The notes beneath the pieces were generated by a model. That model was not told where the DNA came from. It made no database searches and saw only the letters and a program-made list of their open reading frames with translations. From Acidimicrobiales bacterium (GTDB taxonomy: Bacteria; Actinomycetota; Acidimicrobiia; Acidimicrobiales; Aldehydirespiratoraceae), in the NCBI GenBank assembly GCA_040219515.1, contig JAVJSI010000008.1, forward strand, positions 31,733 through 95,732: 64,000 bases of DNA, in the 5' to 3' direction. Positions 18,987 to 28,597 of the stretch are shown here, piece by piece; the first letter of the stretch is position 1; each line of letters starts with the position of its first letter. A program made the position numbers and the translations under genes.

Positions 18987-20330
18987 TCAGCCGAAATGCG
19001 AACGGACCTCCTCGACGCGCTGCGTGACCTCGTCGGCGGTGGCCGCTTCGAGGTTGAGGCGCAGCAGCGGCTCGGTGTTGGACGCCCGCAGGTTGAACCA
19101 CCAGTCGCCGAGGTCGACCGTCAGGCCGTCCAGACGATCCTGGGCCTCGGCCGGGTAGGCGGCGGCAACACGTTCGATCACCGCAGCGGCATCGTCGACC
19201 GTCGTGTTGATCTCGCCGGACGCGGCGTAGCGGTCGAGGGTGGACACCAGGTCGGCGAGCCCCGCCGGGTGATTGCCGAGCGCCTCGAGCACCACCAGCG
19301 CCGCGATCAGGCCGCTGTCGGCGCGGAAGTTTTCGCGGAAGTAGTAGTGGCCGGAATGCTCGCCGCCGAAGACGGCGCCCGTCTCGGCCATGACCTGCTT
19401 GATGAACGAGTGCCCGACCCGGGTGCGCACGGCGGTGCCACCGCCCTCGGCCACCACCTCGGGCACGGTCTTCGAGCAGATCAGGTTGTGGATGATCGTG
19501 GCGCCGGGCTCGCGGGCGAGAATCGAGCGAGCGACCAGCGCGGTGGTGAGCGACCCGGAGATGGCCTGCGCCTTCTCGTCGACCAGGAACACCCTGTCCG
19601 CGTCGCCGTCGAAGGCCAGGCCGATGTCGGCGGCCGTGCCGAGCACCCGGGCCATGAGGTCCTTCTGGTTCTCGGGCTGGATCGGATCGGCCGGGTGGTT
19701 CGGGAACGTGCCGTCGAGTTCGGGATACAGGTGGTCGAGCTCGAACGGCAGGCCGGCCATGACCGCGGGCAGCACGAGACCCCCCATCCCGTTGGCGGTG
19801 TCGGCGACCACCTTGAGCGGTTTCAGACCGGCGACATCGACGAACGAGTGCACATGGGCGACATAGCCGTCGAGCACGTTGCGCTCGGTGCGGGTGCCAC
19901 GATGACCGGTGGGATCGGGGCCGGCCTTCGCCATCTCCTTGATGACGTCGAGGCCGCTCTCCGACCCGATCGGGGCCGCCTTGGCCAGGCACATCTTGAT
20001 GCCGTTGTAGCCGGCGGGGTTGTGTGAGGCGGTGAACACCGCGCCCGGCATCTCGAGCACACCGGAGGCGTAGTACATCATGTCGGTGGCGCAGAGTCCG
20101 GCGTCGACCACGTCGATGCCGTGGTCCATCGCACCCTCACCGAACTCGGCCACGAACTCCTCGCCGTCGGGTCGCATGTCGCGGCCGACCACGATCGACG
20201 TGGCCCCGTGACCGGCGACGAAACGGGCGAACGCGCCGCCGATGGCTCGGGCCCCGTCGGCGTCGAACTGGTCCGGCACCGTGCCGCGCACGTCGTAGGC
20301 CTTGAAGATTGCGTCGAAATCGGTGGTCAC
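18987..20330 (-). CDS. manB: Phosphomannomutase/phosphoglucomutase
   Basis: A 447-residue alpha-D-phosphohexomutase converting mannose-6-phosphate to mannose-1-phosphate. The catalytic phosphoserine is S102 in FTASHNP, the Mg-binding loop is FDGDADRVF, the sugar-binding loop is GGEHSGHYYF, and the phosphate-binding RASNTEPLLRLN is near the C-terminus. The start is the GTG at 20330 (MTTDFDAIFKAYDVRG). A TAGATT box six bases upstream, overlapping the stop codon of the preceding glycosyltransferase, suggests its own leaderless promoter. Downstream come the Trm112-like, SIS and manA genes. Confidence 0.96.
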   Translation of the reverse strand: MTTDFDAIFKAYDVRGTVPDQFDADGARAIGGAFARFVAGHGATSIVVGRDMRPDGEEFVAEFGEGAMDHGIDVVDAGLCATDMMYYASGVLEMPGAVFTASHNPAGYNGIKMCLAKAAPIGSESGLDVIKEMAKAGPDPTGHRGTRTERNVLDGYVAHVHSFVDVAGLKPLKVVADTANGMGGLVLPAVMAGLPFELDHLYPELDGTFPNHPADPIQPENQKDLMARVLGTAADIGLAFDGDADRVFLVDEKAQAISGSLTTALVARSILAREPGATIIHNLICSKTVPEVVAEGGGTAVRTRVGHSFIKQVMAETGAVFGGEHSGHYYFRENFRADSGLIAALVVLEALGNHPAGLADLVSTLDRYAASGEINTTVDDAAAVIERVAAAYPAEAQDRLDGLTVDLGDWWFNLRASNTEPLLRLNLEAATADEVTQRVEEVRSHFG

Positions 20331-20336
20331 GTCTCG

Positions 20337-20342
20337 AATCTA
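20337..20342 (-). promoter_or_regulatory. -10 box of leaderless phosphomannomutase
   Basis: TAGATT, six bases (CGAGAC), then GTG at 20330. The TAG of the box is the stop codon of the upstream GtrA-GT2 gene. No ribosome site is visible. Confidence 0.55.
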
Positions 20343-21500
20343 CTTCCCGATGCCCTCGGGCAGGTCATCTGGGGACAGCTCGGGGTAACCACCGCGGGCC
20401 GCGATGCGACGGATGCGCATGATGTCGATGCCGACCCCGATGCCATCACGCACGGCACTCACGGTGGACGTCTCGTTGTTGACGACCTGGACGGGCACCT
20501 CCTTCAGCGACAGTCCGTAGCGTTCGACGAGGTGGAGGATCTCGATGTCGAACGCGAACCGGTCGATCCGCCCCACGCCGAGAACCAGACGGCCCACGTC
20601 GGCCCGGAACGCCTTGCAGCCGCACTGCGTGTCGCGATAGTTGCCCAGGAGGAGCAGGTTGGTCGCCATGTTCACGACCCGGCTGCCGAACGACCGCAGG
20701 GCCGAGGTGCCGACGAGCGTCGCCGAGTCGTCGTCGTGGCGGTTGCCGATGACGACATCCCATCCGGACTCGAGCGCTTCGACCATCGGCAGCAGCTGGG
20801 CCGGTGCGTAGGCGAGGTCGGCATCGGTGAATGCGATGGCCCGCCCGGTCGCGGCAGCGACGCCGGCCCGCACCGCGGCGCCCTTGCCCCGGTTCCGGGG
20901 CTGCACGATCACCTGGTCGGCACCGGCACGCCGGGCGGCCGCCGCGGTGTCATCGGGAGAACCGTCGTCGACCACCACGATCTCGAGGTCGCCGGCGTCC
21001 TCCAACGCCGAGAGTTCCTCACGGATCCGGGCGATGCTCGACTCGATCCGGGCCGCTTCGCGATAGGCGGGGACCACGACCGAGAGCCGCACGCCACCCG
21101 GTGCCGGTGGCCGGTGGGCCGGCTGACCCTGGTCCCGCCGCACCGCTCGGAACAGGACCAATCGGTGGGCGACCGCCCGGACGGACGCCGCCGCGACGAG
21201 AGCCACCGCCTTCGCGATGGCCGGCGATCGTCCGTCCAGCGAGACGAACAGAGTGAGATCGACCAGACCCGCGATCGCGGCCACCGCGAAGAACACCGGC
21301 GGCTGACGAATCCATCGGTCGAGCTGATCGCCCCGCAGCGTCACCTTCGAGTGCAGGATCAGCGACAACACCGCGGCGATCGACAGCGCGAGCACATCGG
21401 CCAGCACACGATGAACACCGATCTCGGCCAACCCGACCGCCAGCCCGTAGTCGATCGCCGTCGCCGTGAGTCCGACGAGCGCAAACCGGCCCCGCCTCAC
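20340..21500 (-). CDS. GtrA-like membrane domain fused to a GT2 glycosyltransferase
   Basis: A 386-residue protein with an N-terminal four-helix GtrA-like domain (residues 5-115, starting RRGRFALVGLTATAIDYG). A dolichol-phosphate-type GT2 domain follows from about 140: LSVVVPAYREAARI, VVVDDGSPDDT, FTDADLAYAP and DTQCGCKAF. It probably makes a polyprenol-phosphate sugar and flips or docks it. The usual fusion order is GT2 then GtrA, and here it is reversed. The GTG at 21500 overlaps the stop of the large membrane gene as GTGA, so the two are coupled. Confidence 0.85.
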   Translation of the reverse strand: MRRGRFALVGLTATAIDYGLAVGLAEIGVHRVLADVLALSIAAVLSLILHSKVTLRGDQLDRWIRQPPVFFAVAAIAGLVDLTLFVSLDGRSPAIAKAVALVAAASVRAVAHRLVLFRAVRRDQGQPAHRPPAPGGVRLSVVVPAYREAARIESSIARIREELSALEDAGDLEIVVVDDGSPDDTAAAARRAGADQVIVQPRNRGKGAAVRAGVAAATGRAIAFTDADLAYAPAQLLPMVEALESGWDVVIGNRHDDDSATLVGTSALRSFGSRVVNMATNLLLLGNYRDTQCGCKAFRADVGRLVLGVGRIDRFAFDIEILHLVERYGLSLKEVPVQVVNNETSTVSAVRDGIGVGIDIMRIRRIAARGGYPELSPDDLPEGIGK

Positions 21501-24500
21501 CCGCCGTCGACATCCTCGGGCGTGGGGTCCTCCAAGCGGTCGGCCGCGAACTCGACCATCATGCGGGCGGGCCCGAGCACCGTCGAGCGGGTGAGCGTGG
21601 TGCGGGACAGGACGGGCAACGCGGCGAACAGCAGCACCACCACACCGACCACGCCCGGCCCGAAGACCACCAGCGAAGGCCCCAGCTTGTCGCCGCCCGG
21701 TGTGAGACCGTCGAAGGCCACCAGGCTCACGACGAAGAGCAGCGCCGACCAGGCGAGCATCGCCGACCCCGCGAGAAGGGCGAGCCGGCCGGTGCGTTCG
21801 GCGGTGGCGACCTCGTCGGCCATGCGGGCGAGTTCGGCTCGATCGAGTTCGCCGGCGCGCGCGGCGTCGAGCACGGCGATCCGGTCGGGCATCGTCTCGT
21901 GCTCGCCGGTGAGGTCCCAGAGGGCGGAGTCGCCCTTCCACCGCGGCACCCGACGGCTGAGCAGGGCCAGCACCAGCCCGATCACCGTGAGCCCCATGGC
22001 GAACAGTTCGACGCCCGACCGGCCGTAGGTGAGTTCGACACGGGTGTCGGTCGGGATCACGACCATCAGGTTGGGAGCGACGCGGTAGGGACCGTCGGCG
22101 CCGGCGACGTCCCAGTTCGGGAAGTAGCTCGCCCGCACCAGCACCGGCAGCCCGATCCGATCGACATCGAAGCTGATCGACGCGGTGTCGACGACGAGGT
22201 CGGTGACCTGTGCCACCTCGGAGTCGACCCGTGGGAGCCATTCATCGGAGATCGTGGCGAGACGTCGCATCTCGAGCACCCGGTCGTCGGCTTCGAGGGC
22301 TGCGTCGTACTCCGCGTCGTCGAGGGCGTCGAGCGAGCTCTGCGGCCAGCTGCCGGGTCCATCGGCCGCAACCAGTGGCGTGTCCTTGCCGCTCTCCCAC
22401 CACGCAACCGTCGGGATCAGCCATTCCTCTCCCCCGGCGTCGACACCGTCGACGACGACCGGCAGATGGTCGAGACCCTCCACGACCGACTGCCCCTCGA
22501 CCAGGAAGATCACCCACGGCCCGCTCGTGGCGATCTCGGTGAGGTCGTCCACGGCGCGTGCCTGGACCACCGCCGACTCGGTGGCGGCCATGTAGTAGCG
22601 CACACCCATCGCGCGGAGTCCGGCCACACCCTTGGCGACGTCGAGCTCCGAGTAGGGCATGTCACGCATGGCTCGGGACGGTCCGGTCGAGAGCTCGGAC
22701 TGGAGCAGGAAGTGATACGGCGTGGTGGCCGAGGCCTCGAAGTAGAGGCCCTCCATCGACCCGATGCAGCCATCGGTCCAGTGCGGAAGGAGCATCGGTG
22801 CCATCGGCGTGCCGTAGCCGCCCAGCCGGTCGCCGTCGTACTCCCACAGCGACTGGCCGCACCCGTACTCCCGGCCGACCTCGTCCATGGTGGCGATGAG
22901 ACCGCGGTATTCGTCGACGGTCGGGCGCGCCTCGTAGCCCTCGAAGTTGTAGCGCATCCACCCCGGACCGAGATTGATCTCCCGCGAGCCGATGTTGCCG
23001 GCCCACGCGAGGCCGTACTCGGTCTGGCCGTCGTCCACGTAGAGCGAACCGGTGGGAAAGGAACGCAGCGGGAACGCCAGCATGGTGATGACCACCAGCG
23101 CGGTGAGCACCGCCGGCACCCCGGCCATGGCCGTCGGTCGTCGGCGGCGGATGTCGTCGGCACTGCGGAGGAAGTCGGCGGCCAGCCGCGACACCTCGGC
23201 GATGGCGATGCCGGCCATCAGGTAGATCGACAGGTAGTAGAACGGCAGGATTCGCACGTTCCACAGCCGCCCCTCGGGCAGGAGCAGGAAGATGATCGCG
23301 AAGATGGCCGCGGTGAGCGAGAGCGCCATTCCCAGCCGGACCCGACGCACGCCGCACACCACTGCGCCGATGACCGCCAGCACGATGAACACCTGCAGGA
23401 CGGGGTCGTTGTCGAGGAACCCTTGGCCGCCGAAGTTGCCGCTCCGGGACCAGAGCGCCTTGACGTACTCGCGCTCCTTGCCCCACCCCATGTCGTTGAG
23501 GTACTTCGTGTTCCAATAGAAGGGCAGCACCCAGAAGGCGGAGAGCAGCCCGGCGATCGGCCCGGCCACCATCAGCCACGACACCTCCCGCTTCCCCGGC
23601 CGCAGCAGGAACAACGAGACGGTGACGACCAGGCCGAAGAACGCCGCGAAGAGATGGGTGAGGCCGGCCAGGGCGAGCAGTCCCCCGGCGAGGACCCGAT
23701 TGCGGCCGGTGGCCATACCGCGTGTCGCGAACCCGATGTAGAGCACCGCGATCGACAGGCCCATCGAGAACGCGAACTCGCCGGCCATCGTCGACATGAC
23801 GTTGCCGCCGTAGATGTTGAACGAGCGATCGAAGAGGAACGGCAGAGTCATCAGGGAGAGCAACGCGGGCCCCGGAAACGCCAGGCCGCCGAGCCGGCCG
23901 GCGGCGTAGGCCGCCAGCGGGAGGGTGACGATGCCCGAGATCGCCACCATCTTCATCGCCACGCCGTAGGGAATGGGTACGACCAGCACGCAGGCGATGA
24001 CCGCCGCGGCGGTGATGACGCCACGCCAACGGCCGTGGTCGCGGGCCAGGTGATGCGCCACCGAACCGACCGCCGCGGGAAGGAGTAGGCCGGCGACGGC
24101 CAGATCGATCGAGGCGTCGTTGTACGTGAACGGGTCCACGGGTGACCACGGCAGGATGCTGCCCGGGTCGAGCAGACGTCCGTCGTAGCGCCACGACATC
24201 ACGATGCTGGCCGCGGCGACACCACCCACGATCGCGAGCCGAGCGCCCGGGTCGACCCGCCGGCGACGGCAGACCTCGGCGGCCGCGAGCACGACCCCGA
24301 CGAACGCGTAGAAGTTCGGATCGACGTGGAGGGGGCCCAGTGAGAAGTCGATGCCCACGTTGACCATCGCGATCGCCAGCGACGGAACGATCATGTAGAA
24401 CGTGAAAGCCGGAAAGCCCGCGTACCAGTCCGGCGACCAGCCGGTGAGGCGGAAGTTCGGCAGCAATTCCTCGCGGAGGAACTTGGGCGCCCACACGTGG

Positions 24501-24670
24501 GCTCCCATGTCGCCACCCGTGGGCGTGGAGTCGACGAACCAGGCCCACGGCGACATCGTCCACACGAGGAAGACCGTGGTGAGGGCCACGATCCCGAAGG
24601 TGATCACCGCACGCCGATCGCGTCGGCGCCGGGTGGGAATGGGCGGCGGCACCGCCGCGGACGTGGTCAT
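21497..24670 (-). CDS. Large polytopic membrane protein, GT-C-like
   Basis: A 1057-residue membrane protein with about twelve to fourteen predicted helices. Eleven or more lie in residues 20-560, followed by a long extracytoplasmic domain (about 560-910) and a C-terminal helix pair (about 915-1040). An early loop carries DSTPTGGDMGAHVWAPKFL and LTGWSPDWYAGFPAF, the pattern seen in GT-C-fold or 6-pyruvoyl-related membrane proteins of actinobacteria. The function is not known, but coupling by GTGA to a polyprenol-type GT2 suggests a lipid-linked sugar transferase. The ATG at 24670 has only a weak GGTGG. A four-codon frame ATG GTG GCG CCA TGA overlaps it. Confidence 0.8.
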   Translation of the reverse strand: MTTSAAVPPPIPTRRRRDRRAVITFGIVALTTVFLVWTMSPWAWFVDSTPTGGDMGAHVWAPKFLREELLPNFRLTGWSPDWYAGFPAFTFYMIVPSLAIAMVNVGIDFSLGPLHVDPNFYAFVGVVLAAAEVCRRRRVDPGARLAIVGGVAAASIVMSWRYDGRLLDPGSILPWSPVDPFTYNDASIDLAVAGLLLPAAVGSVAHHLARDHGRWRGVITAAAVIACVLVVPIPYGVAMKMVAISGIVTLPLAAYAAGRLGGLAFPGPALLSLMTLPFLFDRSFNIYGGNVMSTMAGEFAFSMGLSIAVLYIGFATRGMATGRNRVLAGGLLALAGLTHLFAAFFGLVVTVSLFLLRPGKREVSWLMVAGPIAGLLSAFWVLPFYWNTKYLNDMGWGKEREYVKALWSRSGNFGGQGFLDNDPVLQVFIVLAVIGAVVCGVRRVRLGMALSLTAAIFAIIFLLLPEGRLWNVRILPFYYLSIYLMAGIAIAEVSRLAADFLRSADDIRRRRPTAMAGVPAVLTALVVITMLAFPLRSFPTGSLYVDDGQTEYGLAWAGNIGSREINLGPGWMRYNFEGYEARPTVDEYRGLIATMDEVGREYGCGQSLWEYDGDRLGGYGTPMAPMLLPHWTDGCIGSMEGLYFEASATTPYHFLLQSELSTGPSRAMRDMPYSELDVAKGVAGLRAMGVRYYMAATESAVVQARAVDDLTEIATSGPWVIFLVEGQSVVEGLDHLPVVVDGVDAGGEEWLIPTVAWWESGKDTPLVAADGPGSWPQSSLDALDDAEYDAALEADDRVLEMRRLATISDEWLPRVDSEVAQVTDLVVDTASISFDVDRIGLPVLVRASYFPNWDVAGADGPYRVAPNLMVVIPTDTRVELTYGRSGVELFAMGLTVIGLVLALLSRRVPRWKGDSALWDLTGEHETMPDRIAVLDAARAGELDRAELARMADEVATAERTGRLALLAGSAMLAWSALLFVVSLVAFDGLTPGGDKLGPSLVVFGPGVVGVVVLLFAALPVLSRTTLTRSTVLGPARMMVEFAADRLEDPTPEDVDGG

Positions 24671-24743
24671 GGCGCCACCATGGTGCCAGCTACGAGGTGG
24701 CTTTCGGTGACAGGGGCACGACCGGAAACGGTGTGCCGTCGGG

Positions 24744-24989
24744 TCAGTGGTGGTGGCGGGCCCGCGGGGTCTCCGGCTCGCCGAGATCGTGGATGACCCC
24801 GTCGAGGGTGGTCATCCGACCGTCGACCTGCCACCAGCGCCGGTCGCACTTGGCGCAACTGCACAGCGTGCGTTCGCCGGCGCCCACGTTGATCGTGATC
24901 TGCACGAGCGGTGCCCTGCACCCCGGGCACGCACTCTCTGCGGCAACCCGGTCTGCGCTGTCCCTGTTCGCGCTGTCCCTGTTCGACAT
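24744..24989 (-). CDS. Small zinc-ribbon protein
   Basis: An 81-residue protein with CPGCRAPL and CSCAKCDRRWW, two paired-cysteine knuckles likely to bind one zinc, and a His-rich C-terminus (RARHHH). The function is unknown. Similar short ribbons occur in actinobacteria. The ATG at 24989 is chosen for a GGGGAAAG ribosome site. An in-frame ATG at 25061 is also possible. The N-terminus contains a perfect tandem NRDSA repeat from a 15-bp DNA duplication. It lies downstream of the CPBP gene after a 116-bp gap in which I see nothing else clear. Confidence 0.6.
   Translation of the reverse strand: MSNRDSANRDSADRVAAESACPGCRAPLVQITINVGAGERTLCSCAKCDRRWWQVDGRMTTLDGVIHDLGEPETPRARHHH
24955..24984. repeat. 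Tandem 15-bp duplication
   Basis: GCGCTGTCCCTGTTC occurs twice head to tail, in frame inside the zinc-ribbon gene, giving NRDSA NRDSA. It is a likely slippage site. Confidence 0.85.
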
Positions 24990-25105
24990 GTGCGTCTTTC
25001 CCCACGTGGTCCGTCGACACTCCTTCGGCGCAGAGAGTGGGGGTTTGAGGGGTCGCCGCATGAATTCTCACGATGCGTGGTCGTCTCCGACACTGACGGT
25101 CAACT

Positions 25106-25909
25106 TCACGACGATCCGAGCTCCCGGAGCACCGTGACGACCGCGGTGGCGTTGAACCCGACGTGGATCCAGATCGCCGTCCCGAGTCGTCCTGTCCGGT
25201 ACATCCCGAGGGCGGCAACCACGCCGATCGTGAACAGGCCCGGGAACTGGAGCAGCTGGAGATGCGAGGCGCCGAAGACCGCGGCCGATACGACGACGGC
25301 GACCGGCACGCCGAACCGGGAGGCGTGCTCCATGTGGAGGATTCCCCGGAACAGCAGGCCGCGAAAGACGATCTCCTCGGCCAGCGGGGCGCCGATCACG
25401 ACCATCAGCACGAGGGCGACGATCGCCACCGGCGAGTCGGCCAGGGCGATCAGGTTCCGGGCCGGCTCCTCGAGATCCTGCTGGTCGATCGAGTCGGCGA
25501 AGGGCAGATAGAGCAGCGGGACCAGCACGACCTGGGTGGCCACTCCGGCGATGAGTCCACCGGCCACGTCGACCGGCCGCATGCCCCAACCGAGATCGCG
25601 ACGCCAGTCGAGTCCGCGGTACCGGGTTGCCAGCCACGGGACGCCGATGAAACCAGCCCAGAGGGGAAGGTTCACGGCGAGGAGCACCAACATCGGGATG
25701 CGGTTGTGGTCGAGCGGCAATCCTTGACCAGCCTGTCCGACCACCCGGCCGAGGTCGCTCCCGAGCGAGGCGGCGACGTCGAAGTCCCAACCGCCGGCGA
25801 CGATGACGCCGCCGCCGATGAGTTGGCCGAGGATGAAGCCGGTGCCCAGGGCGACGATCGCGAGGACCACGCGCCAACTCGGCGCCGGTCCCGTGGACGG
25901 CGGATGCAC
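25106..25909 (-). CDS. CPBP-family intramembrane metalloprotease
   Basis: A 267-residue membrane protein of the CAAX-processing/Abi (CPBP) family. The three motifs are APLAEEIVFRGLLFRG, the FGASHLQ segment, and WIHVGFNATAV. They provide the Glu, Arg and His residues of the active site. It has about seven to eight hydrophobic segments. The substrate is unknown. Family members process prenylated proteins or act in bacteriocin immunity. The GTG at 25909 shares one base with the TAG stop of the DUF3499 gene (TAGTG), and earlier in-frame codons overlap that gene, so this start is preferred. It is co-transcribed with DUF3499. Confidence 0.9.
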   Translation of the reverse strand: MHPPSTGPAPSWRVVLAIVALGTGFILGQLIGGGVIVAGGWDFDVAASLGSDLGRVVGQAGQGLPLDHNRIPMLVLLAVNLPLWAGFIGVPWLATRYRGLDWRRDLGWGMRPVDVAGGLIAGVATQVVLVPLLYLPFADSIDQQDLEEPARNLIALADSPVAIVALVLMVVIGAPLAEEIVFRGLLFRGILHMEHASRFGVPVAVVVSAAVFGASHLQLLQFPGLFTIGVVAALGMYRTGRLGTAIWIHVGFNATAVVTVLRELGSS

Positions 25910-26136
25910 TAGCCGGCGTAGCGCAGCCGGAGCACCGGCGCGACCGAACGACGATCGCGGAGATCCCAGCCCTTCGGCGGCTGGGTGCGGTCGGCATGCG
26001 GGGCGCACAGGTCGTGGTTGGCCGGTGAGTCCTCGGCGTGGAGGTCGTCGAGCCAGACCGTGCGCTGGCCGTAGACGTAGGAAAGTGTGGTGGCGGCCGG
26101 ACGGCCACAGCCGGGACGGGCACAGCGACGATTCAC
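25909..26136 (-). CDS. DUF3499 family protein
   Basis: A 75-residue protein beginning VNRRCARPGCGRPAATTL, with LDDLHAEDSPANHDLCAPHADR, the DUF3499 pattern. C5, C10, C43 and H46 look like a metal site. The function is unknown. It is nearly restricted to actinobacteria, where it sits in the whiB2, manB and cofD neighbourhood. GTG at 26136 is preceded by TAGGTT and six bases, so the transcript is probably leaderless. It is divergent from ftsH across a 79-bp gap. No WhiB gene is found nearby. Confidence 0.9.
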   Translation of the reverse strand: MNRRCARPGCGRPAATTLSYVYGQRTVWLDDLHAEDSPANHDLCAPHADRTQPPKGWDLRDRRSVAPVLRLRYAG

Positions 26137-26142
26137 ATCGAC

Positions 26143-26148
26143 AACCTA
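26143..26148 (-). promoter_or_regulatory. -10 box of leaderless DUF3499-CPBP operon
   Basis: TAGGTT, six bases (GTCGAT), then GTG at 26136. No ribosome site is present. Confidence 0.55.
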
Positions 26149-26203
26149 CCTGCCGATCACATGCGAGACGGGGACCGCGGACCGTTCACGCCCACCACCC
26201 GTC

Positions 26204-26209
26204 TACCCT
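26204..26209 (+). promoter_or_regulatory. -10 box of leaderless ftsH
   Basis: TACCCT, six bases (CTAACC), then ATG at 26216. It mirrors the DUF3499 promoter on the other strand 55 bp away. Confidence 0.6.
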
Positions 26210-26215
26210 CTAACC

Positions 26216-28144
26216 ATGGCGTCCAACCCTCCTCCTCCCCCTCCGCCACCGCCACGTGGCAGCGACAAGCCCGGCGGGCTGCCACGGCCGGAGAACACCG
26301 GCTGGTCGCGTTACGCCGTGTGGATCCTTCTCGGCTCCGTTCTGGCGATTCTGGCCGTCACCGCACTGCTCCCCGGCGACGATCGGGAGTCGGTCGACTA
26401 CTCCTTCTTCCTCGAACAAGTCCGCGGCGACGAGGTGACCGAGGCGGTCTACGACAACAACAACGGCGGCATCGACTTCACGACCGCGACCGGCGAGTTC
26501 CACACGGTCGGGCCGATCCCGCTGCCCGACGAGGACAGTGCGCTGATCCGCGACCTCACCACGCTCGAGTTCAAGACACCGCAGCCCGGCTTCTGGATGT
26601 CGATCCTTCCGCTGCTCCTTCCCATCGGCCTCATCATCTTGTTCTTCGTGTGGATGCAGCGCCGCGCCCAGGGCCAGATGGGCAGCATGATGTCGATCGG
26701 GCGGAGCAAGGCGAAGACCTACTCCACCGAACGCCCGGGAACGACGTTCGACGACGTCGCCGGCTACGAGGGCGTGAAGCGCGAGATCACCGAGGTGGTC
26801 GACTTCCTCAAACACCCCGACCGCTTCGCCGAGATCGGCGCCCGCATCCCCAAGGGCGTGCTGCTCGTCGGTCCCCCGGGTACCGGCAAGACCCTCATCG
26901 CCAAGGCCGTGGCCGGCGAGGCCGGCGTGCCCTTCCTGTCGGTCACCGGCTCGGACTTCATGGAGATGTTCGTGGGCGTCGGCGCCAGCCGCGTCCGCGA
27001 TCTCTTCGACTCGGCCCGAAAGATGGGCAAGGCCATCATCTTCATCGACGAGATCGATTCGATCGGTCGCAAGCGCGGGGCCGGCCTCGGCGGCGGCCAC
27101 GACGAACGCGAGCAGACGCTCAACCAGATGCTGGCCGAGATGGATGGCTTCGAAGCCACCGAGGGCATCGTGATGATGGCCGCCACCAACCGCCCCGACA
27201 TCCTCGACCCGGCCCTGCTGCGTCCCGGCCGTTTCGACCGCCAGGTCATCGTGCCGCTCCCCGAGCTCGAGGATCGCAAGCAGATCCTCGCCGTGCACCT
27301 CAAAGGCAAGCACACGGGTCCCGACGTCGACGTCAACGTCATCGCTCGGGGCACGCCGGGCATGTCGGGTGCCGATCTGGCCAACCTCGTCAACGAGTCC
27401 GCATTGTTCGCGGTCCGCCGGGGTGGCGACACCGTCACCGCCGCCGACTTCGACGCAGCCCGCGACCGCGTTCTGCTCGGGATCGAGCGCAACTCGATGG
27501 TGCGCACCCAGGAAGACCTCGAACGCACCGCCTATCACGAGGCCGGTCACGCGCTCTGCGCCGCCGTCCAGGAGGGCCACGACCCGGTCCACAAGGTCTC
27601 CATCATCGCCACCGGCATGGCCCTCGGTGTCACGATGACCCTGCCGGCCGAAGACCGCCACACCATGGACAAGACCGAGGCCCAGGAGCGGATGATCATG
27701 GCGATGGGCGGCCGTGTCGCCGAGTCGCTCGTGTTCAACGAGTACTCGTCGGGCGCGGCCAACGACCTCCAGCAGGCCACCGGTATCGCCCGGCGAATGG
27801 TCACCGAGTGGGGCATGAGCGAGACCATCGGCCCGATGTCGCTTTCGGAAGGCGGCCCCGTCTTCCTCGGCGAGGACATGATGCAGTCGAAGACCCACTC
27901 TCCGGCCACCGCCAAGCTCGTCGATGACGAGGTGCGGCTGATTCTCACCGACATGGAATCCCGATGCCGGGATCTGCTCATCGAGTACCGCAACGGGCTC
28001 GACCTCGTCGCCCGGGCCCTGCTCGAGCACGAGACCATCTCGGGCGCCGAGGTGTCGAGGCTCATCGACCTCTCCAAGTCGGGCCCGGCCGCCATCGACG
28101 CCGAGGCCACTGCGGTCGAGGCCGTCAGCCACGACGACGCCTGA
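26216..28144 (+). CDS. ftsH: ATP-dependent zinc metalloprotease FtsH
   Basis: A 642-residue membrane-anchored AAA+ protease that degrades misfolded membrane and regulatory proteins. It starts with a proline run (residues 5-13). Two membrane helices are at about 34-52 and 126-146, flanking an extracytoplasmic domain. Walker A GPPGTGKT is at 219-226 and Walker B IIFIDEID at 274-281. The second region of homology is near 320-345, and the zinc motif HEAGH at 441-445. The start at 26216 matches the TACCCT leaderless box, and upstream in-frame codons overlap the divergent gene. The thioredoxin-like gene follows after 2 bp. Confidence 0.96.
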   Translation: MASNPPPPPPPPPRGSDKPGGLPRPENTGWSRYAVWILLGSVLAILAVTALLPGDDRESVDYSFFLEQVRGDEVTEAVYDNNNGGIDFTTATGEFHTVGPIPLPDEDSALIRDLTTLEFKTPQPGFWMSILPLLLPIGLIILFFVWMQRRAQGQMGSMMSIGRSKAKTYSTERPGTTFDDVAGYEGVKREITEVVDFLKHPDRFAEIGARIPKGVLLVGPPGTGKTLIAKAVAGEAGVPFLSVTGSDFMEMFVGVGASRVRDLFDSARKMGKAIIFIDEIDSIGRKRGAGLGGGHDEREQTLNQMLAEMDGFEATEGIVMMAATNRPDILDPALLRPGRFDRQVIVPLPELEDRKQILAVHLKGKHTGPDVDVNVIARGTPGMSGADLANLVNESALFAVRRGGDTVTAADFDAARDRVLLGIERNSMVRTQEDLERTAYHEAGHALCAAVQEGHDPVHKVSIIATGMALGVTMTLPAEDRHTMDKTEAQERMIMAMGGRVAESLVFNEYSSGAANDLQQATGIARRMVTEWGMSETIGPMSLSEGGPVFLGEDMMQSKTHSPATAKLVDDEVRLILTDMESRCRDLLIEYRNGLDLVARALLEHETISGAEVSRLIDLSKSGPAAIDAEATAVEAVSHDDA

Positions 28145-28146
28145 TC

Positions 28147-28593
28147 GTGGACCGGGTTCTCCTGGTACTCGGCGGGATCGTCATCGCCGGTGCCGTCGCC
28201 GCCCTGCTCGGTCGCCGCACCGCGCCCCCCGCGGCGAACACCCACCACATCCCCCGCCAGCTCGATCGCCGCGACTTCCCGCGGGCCGAGGCACCATGGC
28301 TGGTCGCCGTATTCACCTCGGCGACGTGTGCGACCTGCGCCGGGGTGTGGGACCGGGCTCGTCACCTCGAGAGCGACCAGGTCGCGGTGGTCGAACTCGA
28401 GCTCGGCGCCGCGGCCGCGCTCCACGAGCGTTACAAGATCGATGCCGTGCCCACGCTGGTCATCACCGATGCGACCGGCGAGGTCAGGCGAGCGTTCCTC
28501 GGGCCGACGACCGCCACCGATCTCTGGGCCGCCGTCGCCGAAGTGCGGGATCCGGGATCCGTGCCGCCCGACTGCCACACCGGCGAGCTCTGA
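28147..28593 (+). CDS. Membrane-anchored thioredoxin-like protein
   Basis: A 148-residue protein with an N-terminal membrane helix (residues 4-22) and a thioredoxin-fold domain. C61-A-T-C64 forms the redox CxxC, in the segment AVFTSATCATCAGVW. The cis-proline region AVPTLVITDATGEV follows. It likely reduces or oxidises disulfides on the outer membrane face. The GTG at 28147 lies 2 bp after the ftsH stop, so they are co-transcribed. It ends 4 bp from the convergent DUF5719 gene. Its partner protein is unknown. Confidence 0.82.
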   Translation: MDRVLLVLGGIVIAGAVAALLGRRTAPPAANTHHIPRQLDRRDFPRAEAPWLVAVFTSATCATCAGVWDRARHLESDQVAVVELELGAAAALHERYKIDAVPTLVITDATGEVRRAFLGPTTATDLWAAVAEVRDPGSVPPDCHTGEL

Positions 28594-28597
28594 CCGT

